A DNA stretch of 64,000 nt, from the NCBI GenBank assembly GCA_016192705.1, contig JACPTQ010000015.1, positions 1-64,000 on the forward strand, in the 5' to 3' direction. The notes under the pieces were generated by a model. It made no database searches and was not told the origin of the DNA. It saw only the letters and a program-made list of their open reading frames with translations. This DNA comes from Deltaproteobacteria bacterium (GTDB lineage: Bacteria > Myxococcota > JACPTQ01). Numbering within the stretch: the first letter of the stretch is position 1; each line of letters opens with the position of its first letter. Position numbers and translations under genes: made by a program. Shown here one piece after another: positions 54,751 to 62,850 of the stretch.

Positions 54751-55742
54751 TTCATCAGCCCTTCTATAACAATAGCGTATCGCTTGACCTTCTGTCTAAA
54801 CCCTTCGCGCGAAATGCCAAGCAGTCGCGCAGCCGCCGCGCGATTCCCAGCGCACTGTCGAAGCGCCGCGCGAATCACCATCACCTCAGTCTCCGCGCGC
54901 GCCACGGCCAAATTGCCGACACCGCTTGCTTCGGCCGGTCCTCCCTCAGCGTCCGTCGACGCGTCAACAAATTCGATGACACGGTCACCGAGGCAGCGCG
55001 CAAGGTCGACGCGAACGCGCGCCGACTGGACAGCTGCGGCGAGCGCCTCCGACATTCCCAGCACCAGGCGAACATTCACCCGGACGGGCCGCGTCGCGCC
55101 AAGTGGAAGCAGATCGCGGTTCTTGAGAAACCGAACCAACCGCGCCTGCGAATTCAAATTGAGCTGCGACAACTCGTCAAGAAACAGCGTCCCCCCATCG
55201 GCGCGCTGCAGAGCGCCGAGGCTCCGCGAGCGCCCGCGCCGTCGCTCGACACCAAAAATCTCCTTATCGACATCGTTCGCCTCGGGCGAGCCCGCGAAAA
55301 ACGAAACGAGCTCGCCACGAGAGCGCCGGCTCTCCCGATGGATCATCCTTGCCACGCTGCTTCGTTCGTCCGAGCTCCCGCCCACCAGCAGAACATCAAC
55401 GCCCGTCCGTGCAAAAACGAGAATCCTTTCCCGCACACGCGCGGGAATCGCCAATTCGAACCGCTCTGGGCGCCGCGCGATCTCCGCTTTGAGCGCCGCG
55501 ATTTCGCGTTCGAGGCGTTTCGTTTCGCGCCGCGCGCCCCGCACAACTTGCTCACGCCGAGCCTCGCGCGCCTCGAGCTGAAACCCAAGCAGCGCCGCGG
55601 TCCGCACGAGTGGTATCAGATCTTCGGGGATGTCGGCTTCGGTGATCTTATCGGGGAACTCCCCATTTGCGAGGCGATGCAAGTAATCGACGAGCGCTTC
55701 AATGACGCCGCGAAAAGCCTCATCCTTCCTGCTTTCCTGCAT
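54747..55742 (-). CDS. Degenerate sigma-54-activator-like protein
   Basis: The 331-aa product keeps the layout of NtrC-type activators: an N-terminal helical part, a reduced AAA+ region and a C-terminal Fis-type helix-turn-helix (IRAALRQCAGNRAAAARLLG). The Walker B region GGTLFLDELS is intact. Walker A is degraded (VGGSSDERSS instead of GESGTGKE), the GAFTGA loop that contacts sigma-54 is absent and the lid domain is shortened. It probably cannot remodel RNA polymerase and may act as a DNA-binding regulator only. It is coupled to the membrane protein downstream. Confidence 0.85.
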   Translation of the reverse strand: MQESRKDEAFRGVIEALVDYLHRLANGEFPDKITEADIPEDLIPLVRTAALLGFQLEAREARREQVVRGARRETKRLEREIAALKAEIARRPERFELAIPARVRERILVFARTGVDVLLVGGSSDERSSVARMIHRESRRSRGELVSFFAGSPEANDVDKEIFGVERRRGRSRSLGALQRADGGTLFLDELSQLNLNSQARLVRFLKNRDLLPLGATRPVRVNVRLVLGMSEALAAAVQSARVRVDLARCLGDRVIEFVDASTDAEGGPAEASGVGNLAVARAETEVMVIRAALRQCAGNRAAAARLLGISREGFRQKVKRYAIVIEGLMK

Positions 55743-55772
55743 TCCTGATTGAAACTCTTCTCTTCCTCGTTG

Positions 55773-57182
55773 TCACCTCTTCGGCCGAAACTTGTTCTCG
55801 CGCACACCCGACACACCCCAAACCTCATGCGAATCGGTCTTGTGGTCCGCCTGCGCCTGAAGCGCCTGCCGATTCATTTGGTCAATGATGTTGCCCCAGT
55901 GGTAGTTGCGCGTTCCGTCTTTTCCGCCCGACTCCGCACCCGCGATGATGTTCATGAGCACAATGCGCGACGCCGGCGCGTCGTTGTGAAACCAAGTGAC
56001 TTCCGTGTTGTTTACGACATCCGCGAGCGCCCAACCGTTCGGGTCCGCCGCGCTCTTTTTGTTCTCGAAAATCTGCTTCGTGTAGTACTCGTACGACCAG
56101 CACGACGCGAACATGAAGACCTGGTATTTGCCCTCGGGGTAATTCTCTTTCTTGTCGAGCACATCGAGGCTCCCGTAAAACGAGTGGCCGTTGTAGAGAA
56201 TGATTTCGTGCGTCTTAATCGCCTGCGCAAAAATCCCGCTCGAATCGTGGTTCGCCGCCTGAAGGTCGCGCGGGCCGTAAACATCGACGATCACCTGAAC
56301 CCCGCGGTTCGTTCGCGTGTAGCGCCCGCCCGGATTCTGATCGCTCGCCTTCCGAAACCCACGCGACGTCAAATCGCGCGTAAACGTGCGCCAGTTGTAC
56401 ATCCCCCAGTCGGACTCCTTGACCACCTCGTCGTGATCGGCGGCGCCAAAAAACACGACGACTTCGATCTTCCCGTCCTCGGTGAGTTTGTTGTACTCAG
56501 GGTACGTTGTCTTCTTCGGCAAAAGCGACGACAGCTTCAGCGTTGCGTCGGTCATCGGCGCGTCGCAACCGGGCTTGTCGGGCTTCCAATAGTAAAAGTA
56601 ATTGTAATCTTGCGGCGTATCGCCCGCGTCCATTCCTTCCGCGCACCTTGTTCCGAGTTTCTGCGCGATGTTGCGAAGGTCCGCGGGAACCTTAACCGTC
56701 GTCGATTTGCCGTTCAACGAGCTGAGGGGAATACCGGCCTTCTTTAAGTCTTCCTTCTGAACGAGGACTTCCGTTTTCGCGACGTATTTGAACGTCACGG
56801 TGCGGCCGCTCACGGAGACATCCTTGCTCGATAGGCTGTTCCCGTTCAGATTCATGTGAAGCTTGTCCGACTTGACTTTGTTCATCGCGAACTTCGCGTG
56901 GTTGTCGACGAGACTCGCAACGGTCCACGATTCGGTCGTGCTCCGAAGCGATTCCGCGCGCGCGTTCGCGGCAGCCGGGCTCTCATGTTCTTCGCGAATC
57001 TCGCCCACGAACTCCGCGGCAAGCTCCATCGCGAGCGTTGAGTAATACGGCGTGTCCATCTTGTCGTCGCCAACGACAAGGTCGTCATCGGCGGGGTCAT
57101 CTGACTCCAGCATCGTGCTGCACGCGATCGAGAGGGGAAGCGCAGCGGCCAGGACGCGAAACGTCTTAAAGGATTTCATCAT
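55773..57182 (-). CDS. Lipoprotein with caspase-like His/Cys motifs
   Basis: The 469-aa product starts at the first of two ATG codons at 57182 and has lipobox SIAC. After an acidic linker (DDPADDDLVVGDDK) and a ~200-residue N-terminal domain, the C-terminal half reads like a caspase-hemoglobinase fold. A strand leads into LYNGHSFYG (His333), then VFMFASCWSYEYY (Cys361), with strands and a WALADVVNNT segment after. The His and Cys lie about 28 residues apart, shorter than in typical caspases, so peptidase activity is a hypothesis. The nearest gene on the same strand upstream is 150 bp away. Confidence 0.75.
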   Translation of the reverse strand: MMKSFKTFRVLAAALPLSIACSTMLESDDPADDDLVVGDDKMDTPYYSTLAMELAAEFVGEIREEHESPAAANARAESLRSTTESWTVASLVDNHAKFAMNKVKSDKLHMNLNGNSLSSKDVSVSGRTVTFKYVAKTEVLVQKEDLKKAGIPLSSLNGKSTTVKVPADLRNIAQKLGTRCAEGMDAGDTPQDYNYFYYWKPDKPGCDAPMTDATLKLSSLLPKKTTYPEYNKLTEDGKIEVVVFFGAADHDEVVKESDWGMYNWRTFTRDLTSRGFRKASDQNPGGRYTRTNRGVQVIVDVYGPRDLQAANHDSSGIFAQAIKTHEIILYNGHSFYGSLDVLDKKENYPEGKYQVFMFASCWSYEYYTKQIFENKKSAADPNGWALADVVNNTEVTWFHNDAPASRIVLMNIIAGAESGGKDGTRNYHWGNIIDQMNRQALQAQADHKTDSHEVWGVSGVRENKFRPKR

Positions 57183-57242
57183 TGTCTCCGTTGGTACGCG
57201 GTACATGAAAAGCAATCGCGGTGCCAAGCGGGGAGAAACGAG

Positions 57243-57292
57243 GAGCAACCACGGTGGCACCGAAGTACTGAGAATCTCACGGAGGGGGAGAA
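57243..57292 (-). repeat. Degraded family 1 repeat, intergenic
   Basis: CAACCACGGTGGCACCGAAG followed by TACTGAGAATCTCACGGAGG resembles the inverse of 20935-20974 with many changes. It is the only family-1 copy here lying outside a gene. Confidence 0.5.
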
Positions 57293-57334
57293 GGTGCGAA
57301 AAGAACCGCGCGTTGCGGAATCAAAAGGATGGGG

Positions 57335-58435
57335 TCACTTAGCCCCAGGACAATCGGGACATTTCTTGTCCGACGCGCGCCCAAACGTGTACGCGACGTT
57401 GGCGACAAGGCTCCAAGGGAGCTGTCCGGGCACACCGACGTAACTCGCAAACCGGCCCCCGTTGAAACCAAAGTCGAGCGCTCCGCCGAGGGTGAGCGCC
57501 CGATCGCGCGTGATGAAAGCGCGCGCACCAACGACGAGGTGCTGCGGATGATCGCCCGCCTTGAGGTCCGACGATCGGTACGGGGGCAAGGCACTCGCAC
57601 TCAAGAGGTCGAGCGAGTACTCAACCCACGGGACGATGTTCTTGAGCGGCAACTCGACCCCAACCCGAAAGAGGTAGACGGGGCTGTACGCCGAGATTCC
57701 GTACGACGAAACCGCGGCGCCGTCGACGCGCGCATAAAGGTCGCTCAGCGTGCTGAGCGAGTCTCCCGAGGTTCGAAACCCTTCGAGCAGATTGCGCGAA
57801 CGATCGACGAGAACACCGAAATTCACGTGAACCTTGAGCGGAATCGCCTCGCGAAAAACGTACGTCGCGCCGGCAAGAACGCCGATCGAAAATGCGTCTG
57901 GTTCAAAGTTTGACCGCGAACCCGACGCAAAGCGAACCTGCGGACCGAGCGAGAGCCCGAGCCTTCCGCCAGCAAGCGGGAAGTCGAGCGCGGCTCGGAC
58001 ATCGAAGGCAACGTCGCCCAGGAGTTGGAGCGTTCCTTCCGAACCAGACGCGGGTTTGCTGTTCGAGTTAAGGAGCATGTTGTAGGTCGCCGAGACCTCA
58101 AGAAACTCAAACGGAATAAAGAGTAGCCCATAGCGCCCAACGAACCGCGAATTCTGATCTTTGCCTACGAGCGCATCGTAAACGATTGAGTATTCGAGAT
58201 TCCCGCTCGCCGTTAGCGTCATCGCGTGCCCCTTGAGGTCGGAGCTGCAGGTTCGATAGAGGCCGTGTTGCCCCCAAAGCCCAACCGAGGGCGGCGTCGG
58301 CGCACGCTCCGAACGTGCCGTGTCGGTCGGCTTCCCAGTCGCGCGCACCGTTGCGTCACCCTCTGCGGAAGCGAGGGCGGCAACCATTTGCACGAGGCCC
58401 GCCGCGATGAACCCCGGAAGTCGCTTGACTTGCAT
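57335..58435 (-). CDS. Probable outer-membrane barrel protein
   Basis: The 366-aa product follows a GGAGGGG site and has a signal peptide ending ALASA. The mature part alternates polar and hydrophobic residues in beta strands (NLEYSIVYDALV, LGLSLGPQVRFASG, WVEYSLDLL) and ends in VANVAYTFGRA plus a short Cys-containing tail (KKCPDCPGAK). It is likely an integral outer-membrane or surface protein. It is the nearest gene downstream of the FecR-like anti-sigma gene (51 bp) and may belong to its regulon. Confidence 0.75.
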   Translation of the reverse strand: MQVKRLPGFIAAGLVQMVAALASAEGDATVRATGKPTDTARSERAPTPPSVGLWGQHGLYRTCSSDLKGHAMTLTASGNLEYSIVYDALVGKDQNSRFVGRYGLLFIPFEFLEVSATYNMLLNSNSKPASGSEGTLQLLGDVAFDVRAALDFPLAGGRLGLSLGPQVRFASGSRSNFEPDAFSIGVLAGATYVFREAIPLKVHVNFGVLVDRSRNLLEGFRTSGDSLSTLSDLYARVDGAAVSSYGISAYSPVYLFRVGVELPLKNIVPWVEYSLDLLSASALPPYRSSDLKAGDHPQHLVVGARAFITRDRALTLGGALDFGFNGGRFASYVGVPGQLPWSLVANVAYTFGRASDKKCPDCPGAK

Positions 58436-58486
58436 TTTGACCCCTCCTTCGCCCTTCTCGGGCGATTCTGTCTCTGCTCCCGATTT

Positions 58487-59548
58487 CTATTGCACTTTGA
58501 CCGACGTCATTTTGAGGGACTCGACCTCTGCGGCCGTCCGCTCCGCAGCAAGCGCTCCCGCGGGGAATCGACGCGCCATTTCGGCGAGCACTTGGAGCGC
58601 TCGATCCGGGCGCTTCCGATGCGTCGCTTCAAGGCGCGCAAGCATCAAGAGCGCGGTTTCGGCGTCCGAGTCGCGACGGTTTGCGAGGCGCCGATATTCG
58701 GATGCCGCAGCATCGACTTCGCCCGCCGCGAGTCGCGAAAGTGCGCGAGCAAACGTCGGAGGATCGGCACGGCGCGCTGGATTCGCACGGCGCGTCTTCG
58801 TGGTTGCCGGAACTTGACGCCATGGCGTGGAGACGCCAACCGAAGTGGTCTCAGGCTTTGCGTCTTTGCGGCTTGGCGCCTCTACGTTGAAATCCCCAGC
58901 GTGAGTCGCGTCGCCCCTAACGCTTCGTCGCCAAGTCTGACCCCCCGAAACCGACACCGCCCCGCGGCCGCCATCCGTCACCCGCACGGCGCCTTCGACG
59001 ACCTTCACCTCCACGTCGTCGGCGCCGACGTGACCCACCGAAAAAACAGTTCCGACAACCTCGACTTCGACCGACCCCGCCCGAACCACGAACCGCTCAC
59101 CGGCCGCCCGCTTCGCGACTCGAAACCACGCGACGCCCCGCAAAACCTCGATCGCATTCTCACCCACAACGCGCACGCCACTTTGTGGCATCACGGTTCC
59201 GGTCGCTCTTGACGAAAAGACAACATTCACCGGCTCGTTCGACGCGCTGACCTCGCGAATGCCGCCAACGTCGGTCGCGGGTTGTGTCGCGAAAACGACA
59301 GCCACCGCAAGCGCGCACGCCGCAACCACACCGAATGCCCATCTCGGACGCACACTTGGCCAAAAAAACCTGGACGCGTCACCATCCGAGACGACCGACT
59401 GTCGCCGCGCCGCAATCGCCTGCGCGATTCGCTCCCCCATCGCGTCGGACAACTGCGCGTCTCCAGCCCTGTCGACACGCCGAAGCGCCTCGACGGCCCA
59501 CTCGGACGGCGCATCCGTCACCAGCGTCTCCCGTTGATCGACCGTCAC
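58487..59548 (-). CDS. FecR-like anti-sigma factor with a repeat-derived insert
   Basis: The 353-aa product overlaps the sigma gene as ATGA. Residues ~1-75 form the cytoplasmic anti-sigma part, and one membrane segment lies at about 75-92 (WAFGVVAACALAVAVVF). A periplasmic FecR domain follows (VRVVGENAIEVLRGVAWFRV, VEVVGTVFSV, VKVVEGAVRVTDG). Residues ~218-245 (FNVEAPSRKDAKPETTSVGV) are encoded by a family-2 repeat. The C-terminal ~100 residues are helical and TPR-like (AASEYRRLANRRDSDAETAL). It should hold the sigma factor inactive until a periplasmic signal arrives. Confidence 0.85.
   Translation of the reverse strand: MTVDQRETLVTDAPSEWAVEALRRVDRAGDAQLSDAMGERIAQAIAARRQSVVSDGDASRFFWPSVRPRWAFGVVAACALAVAVVFATQPATDVGGIREVSASNEPVNVVFSSRATGTVMPQSGVRVVGENAIEVLRGVAWFRVAKRAAGERFVVRAGSVEVEVVGTVFSVGHVGADDVEVKVVEGAVRVTDGGRGAVSVSGGQTWRRSVRGDATHAGDFNVEAPSRKDAKPETTSVGVSTPWRQVPATTKTRRANPARRADPPTFARALSRLAAGEVDAAASEYRRLANRRDSDAETALLMLARLEATHRKRPDRALQVLAEMARRFPAGALAAERTAAEVESLKMTSVKVQ
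58823..58893 (-). repeat. Family 2 repeat inside the anti-sigma gene
   Basis: GGTCTCAGGCTTTGCGTC and TTTGCGGCTTGGCGCCTC then TACGTTGAAATC, related to 60737-60812 and to 8921-8999. It reads through the gene in frame. Confidence 0.8.
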
Positions 59549-60156
59549 GGCGCGTCCCCCTCTTTCATCAGCCGCTTCGCGAAGGCCCGACGCGCATAAA
59601 AAAGCCGCGTGCGAACCGTCGAGATGGGAATCTCCAAAACCCGCGCGACTTCGTCGGCCGATAGCCCTTCGAGCTCACAAAGCACTAGAATTTCACGCTT
59701 TTTCGCCTTCATCCGCGCGAGGGCCCGCCCCACTTTCATCGCCTCATCACGGCTTTCCATTTGAGCGTCCGGCGCCTTCGGCCTTTCAAAGAACTCGACG
59801 GCGGCCTTCCACGCGTCGGCCAATCTTCCAACCCGCCCCAATCGGCGGCGATGTTCGCTCGCTACGTTGAAACAGATTCGGTAGATCCAAGTTCTCATTT
59901 CGGCATCACCACGGAATTCGCTCATTCGCTCAGCCAGCACCAAAAACACATCTTGCGTCGCCTCTTCGACGTCGATTTGAGAGCCACCAAGACGCCGCAA
60001 GAAGCGCGCAATCGACCGCCAGTTCGCGCTGTAGAACGCCCTCCAATCGCTGACGTGGCTGTTGGCGGCGATCGACCGTTCACGCGCATCTTTGGGTGCG
60101 ACGGCTGAACTGCCAAGCCCGAAGGCGTCAGCGACCAACCGCTCCATTTCAATCAA
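59545..60156 (-). CDS. ECF-type RNA polymerase sigma factor
   Basis: The product is 203 aa (or 200 from ATG 60147; the TTG at 60156 is closer to GGAG). The region 2 core is WRAFYSANWRSIARFLRRL, IDVEEATQDVFLVL and MRTWIYRICFNVASEHRRR. Region 4 is REILVLCELEGLSADEVARV then ISTVRTRLFYARRAF. It directs transcription of an envelope or stress regulon under control of the coupled FecR-like protein. The gene upstream (60208-61257) ends 51 bp before it, so the three or four genes are probably one unit. Confidence 0.93.
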   Translation of the reverse strand: MIEMERLVADAFGLGSSAVAPKDARERSIAANSHVSDWRAFYSANWRSIARFLRRLGGSQIDVEEATQDVFLVLAERMSEFRGDAEMRTWIYRICFNVASEHRRRLGRVGRLADAWKAAVEFFERPKAPDAQMESRDEAMKVGRALARMKAKKREILVLCELEGLSADEVARVLEIPISTVRTRLFYARRAFAKRLMKEGDAP

Positions 60157-60207
60157 AGGCTCCAGAATGACGTCCTACCTTGTTAGTGACCCGCCGCCGC
60201 AGTTCAT

Positions 60208-61257
60208 TCAAAAACTGAAATAGACCCCGGCCCCAACATCCAATTCGAACCGGCGCACCGTGACCGGCGTCCCTCCCGATCCCAAGAATTCCGCTTCGGC
60301 AAACGCGAAGTTGAACCTGACGCCCAGATCGAGACCCACAGACCCGAATCGTGGGCGCGCGCGAAGCCCCAAGCCCGCAAACGGCACCCACCGCGTGTCG
60401 GATTCGGTGAGGGAAGCATCGGCGACGCTCGCCATCAACAACTTCACAGCCAATGTGGCGTCCAGCCTCAACCCCCAGCGATCCTTCGGGCCAAATGGGC
60501 GAAAACCCGCGGTCGCTCCCGAACGAAAATCCGAAATCGAAACAGAAACCGGTGCGATGTGCGCCCGTCGTCTCCATCCGAAATGAGGCTCCAATATGAA
60601 CTGGTCGGTGAGCGCGCGTGCCGCAAACACGTCAATCCCAACTTGCGTTATCTCCGCGGAAATCGACGTCGCGGCTGAAACGCCGACCCACCTGCGCGCG
60701 GGTGCGTGTGCGGATGCGGAAGCGGGAATTTGACGCAAAGGCGCCGAGGCGCCAAGGGAAGAGGTCTCACTCCTTGCGTCTTTGCTCCTTTGCGCCTTGG
60801 CGTTGAAATCTTCTGCGGGCGCGGTTGCGGGGGCGGGTGCGGTTGCGGGGGCGGGTGCGGGAGCGGGAGCGGTTGCGGGTGCGGTTGCGGACGCAGCCTT
60901 TCGTGCGATTCGTTCAACCACGAGCGCAAGCCGCAACGATTCGGCATCGCACGCGTCGCGGCCGTTCGAAACCGCACGAACCACGCGAATGGCGCCACCC
61001 GCCGCGACCCGAATGTTCCACGTGCGCTCCCCAGCGGCGAGTTCGACGATGACCCGCTGAACGCCGGGGCAGTTGGTCGTTACGCGAATCCCAAGCGAAC
61101 CGAGAACACGCGCCACGCGAGCGAAGTTCGCGCACGACTTTTTGCCCAAGAATCGAAGTTCGACCGCCAGCGCCGCGTCACTGCCGCTTGGGCACGGAAC
61201 CACGTCACCGAATGCCGCCACAACGGTCAATACGTTCATCAACATTGTTCGGCTCAC
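60208..61257 (-). CDS. Secreted or membrane protein with Pro-Ala linker and barrel-like C-terminus
   Basis: The 349-aa product has a weakly hydrophobic N-terminus (MLMNVLTVVAAFGDVVP). A small alpha/beta region (~20-120) follows, with CANFARVARVLGSLGIRV and CPGVQRVIVEL and two possible disulfide cysteines. An AP/AT-repeat linker (~120-147) and the family-2 repeat peptide (~148-175, FNAKAQRSKDARSETSSLGA) come next. The last ~175 residues look like an outer-membrane barrel ending in a terminal Phe (VGAGVYFSF). Its position before the sigma gene suggests a signal-sensing or regulated envelope role (inference). Confidence 0.7.
   Translation of the reverse strand: MSRTMLMNVLTVVAAFGDVVPCPSGSDAALAVELRFLGKKSCANFARVARVLGSLGIRVTTNCPGVQRVIVELAAGERTWNIRVAAGGAIRVVRAVSNGRDACDAESLRLALVVERIARKAASATAPATAPAPAPAPATAPAPATAPAEDFNAKAQRSKDARSETSSLGASAPLRQIPASASAHAPARRWVGVSAATSISAEITQVGIDVFAARALTDQFILEPHFGWRRRAHIAPVSVSISDFRSGATAGFRPFGPKDRWGLRLDATLAVKLLMASVADASLTESDTRWVPFAGLGLRARPRFGSVGLDLGVRFNFAFAEAEFLGSGGTPVTVRRFELDVGAGVYFSF
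60737..60812 (-). repeat. Family 2 repeat inside a coding region
   Basis: The left arm AGGCGCCGAGGCGCCAAGG and the right arm TTTGCGCCTTGGCGTTGAAA are imperfectly inverted around GGTCTCACTCCTTGCGTC. It reads in the same frame as the copy in the anti-sigma gene. Confidence 0.85.
60817..60898 (-). repeat. GC-rich minisatellite encoding an Ala-Pro linker
   Basis: Tandem GCGGGTGCGGTTGCGGGGG-type 6- and 12-base units encode alternating Ala-Pro and Ala-Thr. It lies directly next to the family-2 repeat. Confidence 0.85.
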
Positions 61258-61503
61258 CCCCCAGCGGAAAGAGATCGGGGATGATTAGCATTTTTCTGAG
61301 GAATTTGGAACGCTTGATCTGTGCCCTCCCCAATCCCCGGTTAAGCGGTTCGTTCGCTCGTGAGCGTGAGGGTCGACAGGAGCCCGCTTCGGCGCGCCGA
61401 CGTCCTCGGGTCTGATTTGAGGCGTTCGCACTCTTGTCCAAAATAGCCTTCGAGAACGATTTCATTGCCACGACTCTCGGACAGCCGACGACCTATCAAA
61501 CGA
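61258..61503. other. Gene-free stretch with a 30-bp repeat
   Basis: No gene is visible. Bases 61384-61413 (CCGCTTCGGCGCGCCGACGT onward to GGGTCT) are the exact inverse of 13352-13381. The segment lies between the 60208-61257 gene and repeat copy C. Confidence 0.6.
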
Positions 61504-61659
61504 CGTGCCGATGGGGCGTGGAATTGCCGTTCTCATGATGTTTGATTGATTTCGTGCAGACTCACATTTAATGTCAGACCCGAGGACTTTTGCGAGCCGG
61601 AGCGAGCCCAGCGCCCGCCCGCCCCACGCAAATGTTGCCCGTTATCCGGGGAATCAGGG
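61504..61659 (+). repeat. Dispersed ~165-bp intergenic repeat, copy C
   Basis: It matches copy A (61-226) with scattered changes, for example TTGATTGATTT for TTGATTCATTT and ACATTTAATG for ACATTTCATG. It begins about 10 bases later than copies A and B and ends GGGGAATCAGGG. It lies 29 bp from the end of the ARPP-1 gene. Confidence 0.85.
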
Positions 61660-61688
61660 TGTGCCCTGGGCTTAGAGGCGAGCTGGAT

Positions 61689-62660
61689 TTAGTATTTCTT
61701 ATAGATACTCTTGTGCAGCCACTTGCCGTCCTTCGCCTTGCGCTCCGTCCCTTTGACCTTGTCGTCGTCGTACTTCGCGTTCGAACCCGACGCGTCGAGA
61801 GCCGCGGGCGCCGCCACCGGCTTCGCGGTCATCGCATCCCGAAAGAATCCGCCGGCATCGCTACGCGACGGTTCGGCGGACGCGACGCCACCCGCCTCGA
61901 TCGCTTGAATCGCGTACGACCGAATCATCTTGTCGCGCGTGCGCGCAAAGAGGCGCGGCGACTGGAAAACGTCGACTGCGATGAGGCGCCCCCCAACCGC
62001 GACGATCATCCCGACGGTGCGTGCCGAGGAGAGCAGAGGCGCGAGTGCCCGAACGTATTCGCTGGATTTCGCCCCAACGTTTCGATCGTCGATGACACCC
62101 CGGTAACTGCCGCCGCCCGAAAGCGTGGTTTTGAGCTTTCGCGCGCTCATCGCGACGCCGCGCCATACGTCGCCCTGTGTGCCGAGCGCCGCCTCCTCGC
62201 GAATCTTGCCGTGAATCATTTGGTCCGACGCGCGAAACGCCATCGAGCGCCCATTCCAGCGCCCCTGCTCGACGCAAAACACTTTCACGCGAAAGTTCTG
62301 CGACAGCGGCGGTACAACGACGTCCTCGCGAATAACGCGATCCTGCTTGCCACCCAAAATCACTTCGCCGCCCACAAGGTAGAGCGGCCGCGACGACGCA
62401 TTCGACACAAAAACCTCCTCAACCTGTGCCGACTCGCTCTTGTTGCCCCGCTCGGTCACGCTCACCTTTCCAGCCTTCTGCGCCTCGTCAAACGAAACGT
62501 AGTTCGTCGTGTCGATCGCACCCCGGTTTGTGATAGGAAAAATGGTGAGCCCTTTATACGACGCCGCATCACCAACCCTGATGTCGCCGTCCGCGGCGCC
62601 AGCTTGAAATGCGCCAAAGCCAATCATTGCCGTGAAACCGGCCGCACTCAACTTCTTCAT
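61689..62660 (-). CDS. Secreted ARPP-1 domain protein
   Basis: The 323-aa product follows GGAGG and has a signal peptide ending QAGAA. Residues ~30-290 match the ARPP-1 domain pattern: YKGLTIFPITN, YVSFDEAQKAGKVSVTE, PLYLVGGEVILGGKQDRVI, VVVPPLSQ, VKVFCVEQGRW, later GRLIAVDVFQSP. ARPP-1 is a widespread domain of unknown activity named for its association with ARG and rhodanese-phosphatase proteins. The C-terminus is a charged, low-complexity tail (KYDDDKVKGTERKAKDGK). It is transcribed alone. Confidence 0.85.
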   Translation of the reverse strand: MKKLSAAGFTAMIGFGAFQAGAADGDIRVGDAASYKGLTIFPITNRGAIDTTNYVSFDEAQKAGKVSVTERGNKSESAQVEEVFVSNASSRPLYLVGGEVILGGKQDRVIREDVVVPPLSQNFRVKVFCVEQGRWNGRSMAFRASDQMIHGKIREEAALGTQGDVWRGVAMSARKLKTTLSGGGSYRGVIDDRNVGAKSSEYVRALAPLLSSARTVGMIVAVGGRLIAVDVFQSPRLFARTRDKMIRSYAIQAIEAGGVASAEPSRSDAGGFFRDAMTAKPVAAPAALDASGSNAKYDDDKVKGTERKAKDGKWLHKSIYKKY

Positions 62661-62850
62661 GATGGTTCCTCCAACCCATCACGACGCACGATCGCAGGGA
62701 AGGATCTGCTCAATTCGACCACCCGCGTCGCGCTCGTCGGCCGCTTCAAGATCTGATTCGCGATGATCGAATTTCGACTGAATAAAACCTGAGTTGATTC
62801 GTCTAAATGGGTGCGACGCTCGTGCCGCAAAACCGTGGAGGGATTTCCGA

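Noticed and set aside
54621-55748. 375-codon plus-strand frame opposite the sigma-54-like gene
   Set aside because: The minus-strand frame has Walker B and Fis-helix motifs; the plus frame is a shadow.
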